From the NCBI RefSeq assembly GCF_009729415.1, contig NZ_MPKW01000002.1, positions 1 to 46,018 of the forward strand: a stretch of DNA of 46,018 bases, read 5' to 3'. Source of the stretch: Mycolicibacterium sp. CBMA 234 (GTDB taxonomy: Bacteria > Actinomycetota > Actinomycetes > Mycobacteriales > Mycobacteriaceae). The notes under the pieces are model-generated. The model was not told the DNA's origin. It was given only the letters and a program-made list of their open reading frames with translations, and ran no database searches. The position numbers and the translations under genes are program-made. Below are positions 36,984 to 45,202 of the stretch, piece by piece (the first letter of the stretch is position 1; the number at the start of each line of letters is the position of its first letter).

Positions 36984-37469
36984 ATGGGCGCCTTTGACTG
37001 GTTGACGGGGACCGCTGGGCCCGACCCCGACACAGTGCCCGTTGGGCAGCTGGAGTTGCGTGATCGGCTGTTGCGGCTGAACAATCCCGCGATCGCCTGG
37101 CAGGTTCGCGACGGGTCACCCGAGGGCGTTGATCTGATCGCCGAATGGAAAGGCGACGACCCGGACTGGCGCAGGCTGTTCGACGGGGTGGACCTGAATC
37201 TGACGTTCAAGGTCCACATGCGCTTCGACCCCGACAAGGCGGAATTGCGGGTGCAGGACCACATGATCGAATGGAAGTACTCCACCGACTTCGACAGTCC
37301 GAACCGCCCGATTGAGAGGCGCGAGCGCGGCAATTTGAGCGTCGAGACGACCGGTCGCGTCAATGGCACGAAGTACACCTTCAAGACGGCCGAGATGAAG
37401 AACGCCATCAAGCACACAGTGACCAGCTCGGGTTGGACCCACCGCGCAGTCATGATGCGCAAGGTCTAG
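36984..37469 (+). CDS. Paralogous family protein, copy B
   Basis: 161 residues. It shares with the protein at 34624-35022 the segments RDRLL-LN-P and GVDL-AEWK-DDPDWR and the same order of strands, but has about 22 extra N-terminal residues. It is the last gene of the ESX-associated run. It ends tail-to-tail with dinB, overlapping it by 4 bases. Function not known. Confidence 0.75.
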   Translation: MGAFDWLTGTAGPDPDTVPVGQLELRDRLLRLNNPAIAWQVRDGSPEGVDLIAEWKGDDPDWRRLFDGVDLNLTFKVHMRFDPDKAELRVQDHMIEWKYSTDFDSPNRPIERRERGNLSVETTGRVNGTKYTFKTAEMKNAIKHTVTSSGWTHRAVMMRKV

Positions 37470-38689
37470 TCCGGCAGCATCGGCATCTCGAAGCCCGGGT
37501 CGGTGCCGACCAGTACGCCGCGCGTCAGGCACGCATTGCCGAACCGCTCACGCACCAGGTCGACGGCGCAGTCCACCGCGGTGGTGTCGGGCTCGCCGCC
37601 GAACGGCAGCTCGAGTTGTTCCGTGCCGCCATTGTCGACGTTCGATACCGAGAATCCCAGCAGGGTCAGTCCGCGTTCAGCGATCAGCGGCCCGGCAGCG
37701 GACACCAATCCGCGTGCGGCCGTGAGGATTTCCTCAGTCGAGGCGGTGGCGCGGCGCATGGTGTGTGAGCGCGTGACGCGACTGTAATCGTCGAACCGCA
37801 GCCGCAGCACCACCGTGCGTCCGGTCCGCCCGCTGCTGCGCATGCGGCGCGTGATGCGGTCGACCAAGTTGATCACCATCGCGTCGATATCGTTGTCGGA
37901 CATGGTGTTTCCGCGTCGCCCGACGGCGCGCTGGGCGCCAACCGACCGCCGCCGGACGCCAGTGGTTACCCGCCTGCGGTCGATGTTGTGCGACAGTGCG
38001 TACAGCTGCCGGCCCATAGCCGCGCCCACCATGGCGCCCAGTGCCGACTCGGTCAGGGTGGCAACATCGGCGACGGTCTCGACGCCGTGTTCGCGAAGCT
38101 TGTCAGCCGTCTTGGCTCCGACGCCCCAAAGGTGTTGCACCGGAAGCGGATGCAGGAAGGCCAGCTCGCGGTCCGGTGGCACCAGCAGCAATCCGTCGGG
38201 CTTGGCTTCGCGGCTCGCGACCTTGGCCAGAAACTTGGTGCGCGCGATCCCGACGGTGATGGGCAGTCCGACGCGCTCGCGTACCGCGTCGCGCAATTGT
38301 GCGCCGATCTGAACCGGGGTGCCGGACACCCGGCCCAGGCCGCTGACGTCGAGGAAGGCTTCGTCGACCGACAGCGGTTCGACGAGGGGAGTGGTGTCGC
38401 GAAAGACCTCGAACACCGCCTTGCTGGCCTCCGAGTAGGCGGACATCCGCGGCGGGACGACGATGGCCTGCGGGCACAAGCTGCGCGCCTGGTGTCCGCC
38501 CATGGCCGTGCGCACGCCGAAGGCCTTGGCCTCGTAACTGGCGGCCAGCACTACGCCGGCGCCGACGATCACCGGACGGCGGCGTAGTGCGGGATTGTCC
38601 CGCTGCTCGACCGATGCGTAGAACGAGTCGAGGTCGGCATGCAGGATGGCGGCTGTTTCAACGTCCGGCACCCAACCATCTTCGCACAT
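37466..38689 (-). CDS. dinB: Y-family DNA polymerase IV (DinB3-like)
   Basis: 407 residues from ATG 38689; starts further upstream (to 38749) would lie inside the TetR operator, and GTG 38671 is also possible. It carries out translesion synthesis. The palm motifs are intact: LHADLDSFYASVE near residue 16, SYEAKAFGVRTAMG, and the catalytic SVDEAFLDVSG. The helix-hairpin-helix (LWGVGAKTADKLREHG) and little-finger domain follow. A C-terminal EQLELPFGG could bind the sliding clamp. It resembles DinB3 of M. smegmatis in sequence type and in its position near ethA. Confidence 0.88.
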   Translation of the reverse strand: MCEDGWVPDVETAAILHADLDSFYASVEQRDNPALRRRPVIVGAGVVLAASYEAKAFGVRTAMGGHQARSLCPQAIVVPPRMSAYSEASKAVFEVFRDTTPLVEPLSVDEAFLDVSGLGRVSGTPVQIGAQLRDAVRERVGLPITVGIARTKFLAKVASREAKPDGLLLVPPDRELAFLHPLPVQHLWGVGAKTADKLREHGVETVADVATLTESALGAMVGAAMGRQLYALSHNIDRRRVTTGVRRRSVGAQRAVGRRGNTMSDNDIDAMVINLVDRITRRMRSSGRTGRTVVLRLRFDDYSRVTRSHTMRRATASTEEILTAARGLVSAAGPLIAERGLTLLGFSVSNVDNGGTEQLELPFGGEPDTTAVDCAVDLVRERFGNACLTRGVLVGTDPGFEMPMLPD

Positions 38690-38720
38690 ATGTTCGCATT
38701 GTGGTTCGAGCTTGTGGGTA

Positions 38721-38758
38721 TGTAAACAAATGTTTAGCATTGTAAACATGCATTTACA
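38721..38758. promoter_or_regulatory. Two-site TetR operator between dinB and tetR
   Basis: TAAAC-aaat-GTTTA (38723-38736) and TGTAAA-cat gca-TTTACA (38741-38758) are two inverted repeats sharing TGTAAAC half-sites. The second covers the tetR start codon. Autorepression by the downstream TetR protein is likely. Confidence 0.6.
38735..38740 (+). promoter_or_regulatory. Candidate -10 for leaderless tetR mRNA
   Basis: TAGCAT is followed by exactly 7 bases and then ATG 38748, with no ribosome site. Confidence 0.5.
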
Positions 38759-39377
38759 TGCACCAGACGACAGGACTGCGCGAGCCAGGATTCGCGACGA
38801 AGCGCTGCGGCTGTTTGCCGAGCGTGGCCCCGACGCGGTGACGATGCGCGATATCGCAGCTGCGGCGAATGTCTCACCCGCGCTGCTGGTGCGCCATTAC
38901 GGCTCCAAGGACGGTCTGGTCGAGGCGGTCGACAATCATGTCCTCGGCTGTCTGGAGGCAGTGCTGACCCAGGTGATCCGACAGGGCGGTGAAAACAGCC
39001 TGCAGTCGGCCGGAGTTCCGACGATGCTCGATGCGTTTGCCGTGTATCTGCCGCCGCAATCACCCATTCCGGATTATCTCGGTCGATCACTTATCGCGGA
39101 TAGTGCTGTGGGCACAACGCTATTCGCGCGGCTGTACGAGATCAGCAAGGACGCTCTGGGGGCGATGGTGGCAGCGGGAACTGCCAGTGCCGGAGGCGAT
39201 CCGACGGTACGTGCGGCCTTCTTGATGGTGAACGACCTGGCGGTGTTGATGCTGCGCCGGCACCTCCGTGAGGTGCTCGGTGTCGACCCGCTCACCACGG
39301 ACGGGATGGAGCGCTGGGCCACCGAGGTCTTCTCGATCTACCGCGACGGCCTGATCGAGTCGTCGGACGACACCTGA
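38748..39377 (+). CDS. TetR-family transcriptional regulator
   Basis: 209 residues from ATG 38748; in-frame ATGs further upstream run through the operator and dinB promoter and are rejected. The N-terminal helix-turn-helix (ALRLFAERGPDAVTMRDIAAAANVSPALLVRHYGSKDGL) occupies about residues 15-60; the rest is a ligand-binding helical domain. It heads a unit with a nitroreductase-family protein and an FAD monooxygenase, so it probably senses a xenobiotic or a metabolite acted on by these enzymes. Confidence 0.85.
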   Translation: MHLHAPDDRTARARIRDEALRLFAERGPDAVTMRDIAAAANVSPALLVRHYGSKDGLVEAVDNHVLGCLEAVLTQVIRQGGENSLQSAGVPTMLDAFAVYLPPQSPIPDYLGRSLIADSAVGTTLFARLYEISKDALGAMVAAGTASAGGDPTVRAAFLMVNDLAVLMLRRHLREVLGVDPLTTDGMERWATEVFSIYRDGLIESSDDT

Positions 39378-39436
39378 GGTTCTGTCGCCCGCGCACGGAA
39401 AGGCGTCGTCATCAAAACGAAAGGCAAGGAATCACA

Positions 39437-39946
39437 ATGTCCTCCTCCGATAACCTGCCGTCGGAAGCTGTCGGGGTCCTGACCGCGGCAGCGACGGGGC
39501 TGTTGCGGTCCCGCCGCTTCACGCGTGCCCCGATCTGGATCTACCGCGCGCGTGCCGGAGCTGTGTTCGGCTCACGGCTGCTGATGTTGGAACATGTCGG
39601 GCGGACGTCGGGGGCGCGCCGTTACGTCGTTCTTGAAGTCATCGACCACTCCGCGCCCGACAGCTATGTAGTGGCCTCCGGCTTCGGTGACAAGGCCCAA
39701 TGGTTCCGCAACATCCAGGCCAACCCGCGGGTGCGCGTCTACTCCGGCAGCCGTCGGCCCGCGACGGCCACGGCGCGAGTTCTCGATCAGGCCGATGCCG
39801 ACAGCGTGCTCGGGACCTATATCGGTCGACATCCGCGCGCTTGGGCGCGATTCAAAACGGTCCTCGAACAGACGCTGGGCACGGAAATCAGCGCGACCGA
39901 CTCGCCGCTGCCGCTGGTCGAACTGCGGCTCGACACCTGCGCATGA
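39437..39946 (+). CDS. Deazaflavin (F420)-dependent nitroreductase family protein
   Basis: 169 residues. The core MLEHVGRTSGARRYVVLEV followed by ASGFGDKAQWFRNIQANPRVRVY is the signature of the DUF385/Ddn family, split beta-barrel enzymes that bind F420H2. The substrate is unknown. AAAGGCAAGGA precedes ATG 39437. Its stop overlaps the monooxygenase start (ATGA), so the two oxidoreductases are coupled. Confidence 0.87.
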   Translation: MSSSDNLPSEAVGVLTAAATGLLRSRRFTRAPIWIYRARAGAVFGSRLLMLEHVGRTSGARRYVVLEVIDHSAPDSYVVASGFGDKAQWFRNIQANPRVRVYSGSRRPATATARVLDQADADSVLGTYIGRHPRAWARFKTVLEQTLGTEISATDSPLPLVELRLDTCA

Positions 39947-41124
39947 AGATCGCGATCAGCGGCGCAGGCATCGCCGGGCCCACCCTGGCGTACTGGTTGG
40001 CGCGCAGCGGCCATGACCCGGTGCTGATCGAGACCGCCCCTCAGCTCCGGACCGGCGGCTATCTCGTCGACTTCTGGGGTGCGGGGTATGCGGTCGCCGA
40101 ACGAATGGGTTTGGCACCGGCCGTGCAGCGGGCCGGTTACGCGATTGAGGAAGTACGGCTGATCGATCGAAGCGGGGATAAGGCCGGTGGGTTCGCGGTG
40201 GGTCCGGTCCGGCGGGCACTCGACGGCCGGTTCACCAGCGTGCCGCGTGGCGAGCTCACGAGGCTGATCTACGGAGCCATCGAAGGCGACGTGGAGACGG
40301 TGTTCAACGATCGCATTACGGCGATCGACGAGCGTGATGACGGTGTGCAGGTCACGTTCGAGCACGCCCGGCGCCGAGAGTTCGATCTGGTGATGGGCGC
40401 GGACGGCATCCATTCACCGGTGCGCGATCTGGTTTTCGGCCCTCACGCCGTATCCAAAACAAACCTGGGCTACTGGGTGGCGGCATGTGAAGCCGACGGC
40501 TACCGCCCCCGCGATGAACTCGCTTACGTCGCCTACACACGGCCGGGACGCATGGTGACCCGGTTTGCGATGCGGAACGATCGGACACTGTTTCTGTTCG
40601 TCTTCGCGGACGAGATGAGCCGACCAATTCCCGTCGACAAGCAGGATGGCAAGGCGGTTCTGCAACAGGTGTTCGCCGCCGACGGGTGGGAGTGCCCGCA
40701 GATCCTGTCCGTGCTGGCACGGGTCGATGATCTGTATTTCGACCGAGTCAGCCAGATTCGCCTCGACTGCTGGTCGAAAGGCCGAGTGGCGCTGGCCGGC
40801 GACGCGGCCTCGTGCGTGTCATTGCTCGGCGGCGAAGGGACCGGACTTGCGATGTTGCAGGCCTACGTCCTCGCCGGCGAACTCAACAAGGCCGGCACCG
40901 ACCACCGTGAAGCGTTTCGTTGCTATGAGCAACGGCTGCGCCCCCTCGTCCAAGGCAGGCAGCGGTCGGCCCGAGCATTCGCCACCGCTTTCGCCCCGAA
41001 AACCCCACTCGGACTCTGGACGCGCAATCGAGTCAGCCGGCTGCTGGACGTCCGCGCGCTCGCGGACTGGGCGATCCGACGGGAATTCAGCGACGACGTC
41101 GAGGTGCCGCAGTATGCAATGTAG
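39943..41124 (+). CDS. FAD-dependent monooxygenase (PHBH/TetX-like)
   Basis: 393 residues from ATG 39943. The FAD motif ISGAGIAGPTLAYWLARSG is at the N-terminus, the second FAD motif VALAGDAASCVSLLGGEGTGLAM near residue 285, and a DG-motif FDLVMGADGIHSPVR near residue 150. This is the group A aromatic-hydroxylase/TetX layout. The partner nitroreductase and TetR suggest a drug- or aromatic-modifying pair. It ends 7 bases before the convergent ethR. Confidence 0.88.
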   Translation: MKIAISGAGIAGPTLAYWLARSGHDPVLIETAPQLRTGGYLVDFWGAGYAVAERMGLAPAVQRAGYAIEEVRLIDRSGDKAGGFAVGPVRRALDGRFTSVPRGELTRLIYGAIEGDVETVFNDRITAIDERDDGVQVTFEHARRREFDLVMGADGIHSPVRDLVFGPHAVSKTNLGYWVAACEADGYRPRDELAYVAYTRPGRMVTRFAMRNDRTLFLFVFADEMSRPIPVDKQDGKAVLQQVFAADGWECPQILSVLARVDDLYFDRVSQIRLDCWSKGRVALAGDAASCVSLLGGEGTGLAMLQAYVLAGELNKAGTDHREAFRCYEQRLRPLVQGRQRSARAFATAFAPKTPLGLWTRNRVSRLLDVRALADWAIRREFSDDVEVPQYAM

Positions 41125-41131
41125 GTAAACG

Positions 41132-41773
41132 CTATTGAGCGTTGCCGTAGATGCTGTGCAGCCAGATGTGAGTGAGGGTATCCACGACGTCGTCGTGGGC
41201 GACGGCCCCGGGTTCACCGGCAAGGGTGGCCATGATCATGCGCTCGTTCATCAGGTTCAGCGAGGTCGCCAGGTCCAGGGCGGGGAGGGTGTCCGGTGCG
41301 GCGCCGCGAGAGCGTTCGGCTGAGATCAGCGCAGCGGTCATGTTGATCCATTTCCGCATCAGGCCGGCCCAGAACTCACGGAATTCGGGAACCGTGTTGA
41401 CCGCCTCGGCGCCGGCCCTGGCTGTAGCCGGGTGGTCTCCGAATGAGCTGAAGAAGATTTCGATGCCGTGCCGGATGGCCTCTTTGGGGTCGGCCGGCAT
41501 GTCTTCGAGGGCGCCGTCGAATCCGGTGTCGGCGCGCTTGATCAGCGGATCGAGCAGCGACAGCAGCACCGCTTCTTTGGACGGGAAGTAGAAGTAGAAC
41601 GTCGGCCGCGAGATGCCGGCGCCTTTGGCCAGGTCATCGACGGAAATCTCGGAGAAGGAACGCTGCTGCAAAAGGGTGGTCGCGGTGGCCAGGATGGCCG
41701 CTTCCCTGTCGTCGCCGGACGGTCGTGCCGCGCGGCGGCCCCGAGGCGTGCGGGTCTGGGCGGCGGTACTCAC
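41132..41773 (-). CDS. ethR: TetR-family repressor EthR
   Basis: 213 residues from GTG 41773, close to the size of EthR (Rv3855). The helix-turn-helix (SFSEISVDDLAKGAGISRPTFYFYFPSKEAVL) and the Trp/Asn-rich ligand-tunnel helices (NTVPEFREFWAGLMRKWINM) match. EthR represses the divergent monooxygenase gene ethA and so limits ethionamide activation. A much longer frame upstream is antisense to ethA and is rejected. The operator lies between the two genes. Confidence 0.92.
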   Translation of the reverse strand: MSTAAQTRTPRGRRAARPSGDDREAAILATATTLLQQRSFSEISVDDLAKGAGISRPTFYFYFPSKEAVLLSLLDPLIKRADTGFDGALEDMPADPKEAIRHGIEIFFSSFGDHPATARAGAEAVNTVPEFREFWAGLMRKWINMTAALISAERSRGAAPDTLPALDLATSLNLMNERMIMATLAGEPGAVAHDDVVDTLTHIWLHSIYGNAQ

Positions 41774-41814
41774 GTCGAAGAGTCTAACGGCAAGTCGGAA
41801 TTTTCGACATACCG

Positions 41815-41845
41815 TTGACGGTCTCAACACTGTGTTGATACCGTC
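41815..41845 (+). promoter_or_regulatory. ethA promoter overlapping an EthR operator
   Basis: TTGACG (41815-41820) and TACCGT (41839-41844) are spaced by 18 bases; the -10 ends 7 bases before ATG 41852. Arms 41817-41830 and 41832-41845 form an inverted repeat with 13 of 14 pairs around T41831. Binding here would block RNA polymerase directly. Confidence 0.7.
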
Positions 41846-41851
41846 GGTCCC

Positions 41852-43321
41852 ATGATCGAACACTTCGACGTCGTCATCGTCGGCGCCGGGATTTCCGGCA
41901 TCAGCACCGCCTGGCACCTCCAGGACCGCTGCCCCAGCAAGAGCTACGTGATCCTGGAGCGCCGGGAGAACATCGGTGGCACCTGGGACCTGTTCAAGTA
42001 CCCCGGTATCCGCTCCGACTCCGACATGTTCACCCTCGGCTTCCGGTTCAAGCCGTGGGAGTCGGCGAAGTCGATCGCCGACGGCAAGCACATCTGGGAC
42101 TACATCAACGAGGCCGCCGACGAGAACGGCATCCGGCAGCACATCCGCACCGGCCAGCAGGTCACCTCGGTGGACTGGTCCGACGCCGACAACCGCTGGA
42201 CCATCAACGTCGAGGCCGGCGGTGAGACGAAGCAGATCACCGCGTCGTTCCTGTCGGTGTGCAGCGGCTACTACAACTACGACGAGGGCTACTCGCCCGA
42301 TTTTCCGGGCGCGGCCGACTTCAAGGGCCAGATCATCCACCCGCAGCACTGGCCCGAGGACCTGGACTACGCCGGCAAGAACGTCGTCGTAATCGGTTCT
42401 GGCGCAACGGCTGTCACGCTGATTCCGTCGCTGGTCAACGGCGGCGTCGGGCACGTCACCATGCTGCAGCGCTCGCCCACCTACATCGGTGCGTTGCCGC
42501 TGGAGGACCCGATTGCCAAGCAGACCAACAAGTACCTGCCGAAGCACCTGGCGCACTTCGCGAACCGGTGGAAGCAGATCGGTTACAGCACTGCGCAATA
42601 CCAGCTCGCCCGGAAGTTCCCGGCCGTGTTCAAGAAGGCGCTGCGTCAGATGGCTGAGCGTCGTCTGCCCGAGGGCTTCGACTACGACAAGCACTTCAGC
42701 CCGCGCTACAACCCGTGGGACGAGCGAGTTTGCCTGGCGCCCAACGGTGATCTGTTCAAGGCCATCCGTTCGGGCAAGGCCGGCGTCGTCACCGACACCA
42801 TCGAGACCTTCACCGAGAACGGCATCAAGTTGGCCTCCGGTGAGGAGCTCCAGGCCGACATCATCGTCACCGCAACGGGTTTGAACATGCAGCTGTTCGG
42901 TGGCGCGACTGCCAACCGCAACGGCGAGCCCATCGACCTGCCCGGCTGCATGACCTACAAGGGCCTGATGCTCTCGGGCGTGCCGAACATGGCGATCACC
43001 TTCGGCTACACCAATGCGTCCTGGACGCTCAAGGCCGACCTGGTGTCCGAGTTCATCTGCCGGGTGCTGAACTACATGGACGCCAACGGATTTGACCGCG
43101 TCGAGCCGCAGCACCCCGGTGCCAACGTGGACGAGCTGCCGTTCATGGACTTCACCCCCGGCTACTTCAAGCGGGCCATGGACAGCCTGCCCAAGTCCGG
43201 GTCGGAAGCCCCGTGGAAGCTCAAGCAGAACTACTTCTTCGACATGCGGACCATCCGGTACGGCAAAGTCGACGAGCAGGCCCTGCAGTTCACGAAACAC
43301 CGGGTGGCCGTGAGCGTTTAG
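41852..43321 (+). CDS. ethA: Baeyer-Villiger monooxygenase EthA
   Basis: 489 residues, the same length as EthA (Rv3854c). FAD motif VGAGISGISTAWHL near residue 10, ENIGGTWDLFKYPGIRSDSD, the BVMO fingerprint FKGQIIHPQHW near residue 155, and the NADPH motif VIGSGATAVTL near residue 185. It inserts oxygen next to ketone groups and S-oxygenates thioamides, the reaction that activates ethionamide. Upstream spacing suggests a leaderless mRNA. Confidence 0.95.
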   Translation: MIEHFDVVIVGAGISGISTAWHLQDRCPSKSYVILERRENIGGTWDLFKYPGIRSDSDMFTLGFRFKPWESAKSIADGKHIWDYINEAADENGIRQHIRTGQQVTSVDWSDADNRWTINVEAGGETKQITASFLSVCSGYYNYDEGYSPDFPGAADFKGQIIHPQHWPEDLDYAGKNVVVIGSGATAVTLIPSLVNGGVGHVTMLQRSPTYIGALPLEDPIAKQTNKYLPKHLAHFANRWKQIGYSTAQYQLARKFPAVFKKALRQMAERRLPEGFDYDKHFSPRYNPWDERVCLAPNGDLFKAIRSGKAGVVTDTIETFTENGIKLASGEELQADIIVTATGLNMQLFGGATANRNGEPIDLPGCMTYKGLMLSGVPNMAITFGYTNASWTLKADLVSEFICRVLNYMDANGFDRVEPQHPGANVDELPFMDFTPGYFKRAMDSLPKSGSEAPWKLKQNYFFDMRTIRYGKVDEQALQFTKHRVAVSV

Positions 43322-43340
43322 TTCTCTGCCGACCAGACAC

Positions 43341-43376
43341 AAAACTGCCCCTTTTCAATCGAAAAGGGGCAGTTTT
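43341..43376. terminator. Bidirectional intrinsic terminator
   Basis: A perfect 16-bp stem (43341-43356 with 43361-43376) with an AATC loop, bounded by AAAA and TTTT, lies between convergent ethA and rraA. Confidence 0.92.
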
Positions 43377-43390
43377 ACGTCTGTTCGCGG

Positions 43391-43870
43391 TTAGGTGGCG
43401 ACGACGACGATGCCGTCTTCGTCGCAGTACGCGATCTCGCCCGGGTTGAAGGTCACGCCGCCGAACTCGACAGTGACGTCGCGCTCGCCGGCGCCGGTCT
43501 TGGTGCCCTTGCGCGGGTTGGTGCCGAGGGCCTTGATGCCGACATCGATGGTGCGCAGCGTCGACGCGTCCCGCACGGGGCCGTTGACGATGACGCCGGA
43601 CCAGCCGTTGTCGTGCGCGAGTCCGGCGATGATGTCACCGACCAGGGCCGTGTGCAGCGATCCACCGCCGTCGACGACGAGGACGCCGCCGTCACCGGGC
43701 GTCGACAGGATCGACTTGAGCAGGGCGTTGTCCTGGAAGCACTTCACCGTCGTGATCCGGCCGGCGAACATGGTCCGACCGCCGTAGTTCTGCAACTGCA
43801 AATCGCAGCTGCGGACATCGGGATAGATCTCGTCGACGAGGTCAGCGGTGGCGCGGGGTTCGATGGTCAC
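43391..43870 (-). CDS. rraA: RraA-family protein (ribonuclease E inhibitor / aldolase-like)
   Basis: 159 residues from GTG 43870. Motifs [19 protein letters not shown] and [12 protein letters not shown] belong to the RraA/HMG-aldolase fold; family members inhibit RNase E or act as class II pyruvate aldolases. Rv3853 of M. tuberculosis, once called menG, is the same type. It lies 24 bases after hns. A GATAAT six bases upstream of the GTG could allow separate leaderless expression. Confidence 0.93.
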   Translation of the reverse strand: MTIEPRATADLVDEIYPDVRSCDLQLQNYGGRTMFAGRITTVKCFQDNALLKSILSTPGDGGVLVVDGGGSLHTALVGDIIAGLAHDNGWSGVIVNGPVRDASTLRTIDVGIKALGTNPRKGTKTGAGERDVTVEFGGVTFNPGEIAYCDEDGIVVVAT

Positions 43871-43894
43871 CCGCCGATTATCTCAGGGGTGACG

Positions 43895-44284
43895 TCAGTC
43901 CGCGGATCGGCGTCGCAACAGCAGCACCACGAGGATGGCCAGCACGCCCGCGGCGATCACCGCGGCCATCGGCAGCCGGGACGGCGGCGGAACAGGTGGC
44001 GTCAGCGTGAGGACTGGAAGTTGCGTCGGTGCCGGGGGTGCGGGTTCTGCGATCACCGGTTCCGGGGCTGGCGGCGGGGCGATCTTCGGCGGCGCCGTTT
44101 TCGCGGGGGCCTTCTTGGCCGGGGCGGTGGTCGCGGCCTTCTTCGCCGGAGTTTTCCTGGCGGCGGCGTGCTTAGCCGGCACTTTCTTGGCAGGGGTCTT
44201 TTTGGCAGGCGCCTTCTTGGCGGGTGCCTTTTCCGCCGGCGTGCTGGGCTGCGATTCGTCGGCCGGGGTCTGATCGTCTGCCAT
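43895..44284 (-). CDS. hns: Membrane-anchored nucleoid-associated protein Hns
   Basis: 129 residues with GGAGGAG upstream of ATG 44284. The N-terminal half has repeated KAPAKK/KTPAKK units like a histone H1 tail; a Pro-rich linker (about 75-103) leads to one membrane helix near the C-terminus (MAAVIAAGVLAILVVLLL) and a basic end. This is the layout of Rv3852, which binds DNA and anchors at the membrane. It follows the DUF6474-type gene by 20 bases. Confidence 0.92.
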   Translation of the reverse strand: MADDQTPADESQPSTPAEKAPAKKAPAKKTPAKKVPAKHAAARKTPAKKAATTAPAKKAPAKTAPPKIAPPPAPEPVIAEPAPPAPTQLPVLTLTPPVPPPSRLPMAAVIAAGVLAILVVLLLRRRSAD

Positions 44285-44304
44285 GCGGGTGCTCCTCCGA
44301 GCGG

Positions 44305-44961
44305 TCAGGCCACTCCGAGCCGGGCGAGGACGTCGGCGTCGATGCCGTTGAGCTGGGCGTCAATGGCCGCGTGCGCGGTGCGCCGCTGCGGGGTCGGCAT
44401 GTTTTCGGCGGCGGTCACGGCAGCCGACAGATCGGCCAGCTTGGCCGACAGGGTGGTGACGAACTGCTTGGTCTCGGTGTCCTTGGGCTTGGCCTCGGCC
44501 ACCTGGCGCAGCGAGCGCTCAGCCCCAGCGATGCGGGCCGACAGCGCGCCGCCGGCGCCCGAGAACTGGCCGATCTGGCTCAGTGGAACGCCCAGCTGGT
44601 CGGCACGACGCTGATCGATGACGCCGCGCGCCGCAATCACGGCCCGGTACGCGACCGGTACGACGACGGGGGTCAGGATTCGCGACACCGTCAGCAGCCG
44701 GCGAATCTTGGTCGGTGACAGCAGCTTGCCCTCGCGGACGGCTTGCAGCTGAGCCTCAGCAACTTTGAGGGCTGTCTTGTCGCTGCCCCGCTGGGCTTTG
44801 ACGCCGGCTTTATCCCGCTTCGTTTGCCGCCGGCCGTCGGCCTTGATGCGACGGGCCTCGTTCTTGGCGGACAGCCTTGCCTCGAGTTTTGCCTTTGTCT
44901 TGATCGCCTTCGCCTCGGCGCGGCGGGTTGCCCGGCTCTTGCGTCGCTTGAACAGGCCCAT
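44305..44961 (-). CDS. DUF6474-type basic protein (Rv3850-like)
   Basis: 218 residues from ATG 44961, chosen for GGGAGG upstream; an in-frame ATG at 45000 is less likely. Residues 1-75 are strongly basic and helical (FKRRKSRATRRAEAKAIKTK), then comes a hydrophobic-amphipathic middle (TVSRILTPVVVPVAYRAVI) and a helical C-terminus. A nucleic-acid or membrane-surface role is plausible but unproven. It heads the operon with hns and rraA, as in M. tuberculosis. Confidence 0.82.
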   Translation of the reverse strand: MGLFKRRKSRATRRAEAKAIKTKAKLEARLSAKNEARRIKADGRRQTKRDKAGVKAQRGSDKTALKVAEAQLQAVREGKLLSPTKIRRLLTVSRILTPVVVPVAYRAVIAARGVIDQRRADQLGVPLSQIGQFSGAGGALSARIAGAERSLRQVAEAKPKDTETKQFVTTLSAKLADLSAAVTAAENMPTPQRRTAHAAIDAQLNGIDADVLARLGVA

Positions 44962-45202
44962 TCCGGCTGACCTCCCGGTCGTCTCGAGACGTGTGCACAA
45001 TCTTGCTGCGATGGTGACGTCACCCTATCGTCCGTGAGCCGGAATCGGGCACCGGGCTGCGGCTGGAATTACGCCGCAATTCCCTGGTGGAAATAGCTCA
45101 GTTTCTCGATTCTTTATGCAGCAAACAAATCCCAGCGGTTGTGCGACAATTATTCAGAATTCTTCGCCAGGGGCTGCTTGACGTAATGAAGGTTGAGGGA
45201 CA

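Noticed and set aside
41774..43342. Upstream extension of the ethR frame across ethA
   Set aside because: The extension is antisense to ethA. EthR homology begins near GTG 41773 and the operator lies before it.
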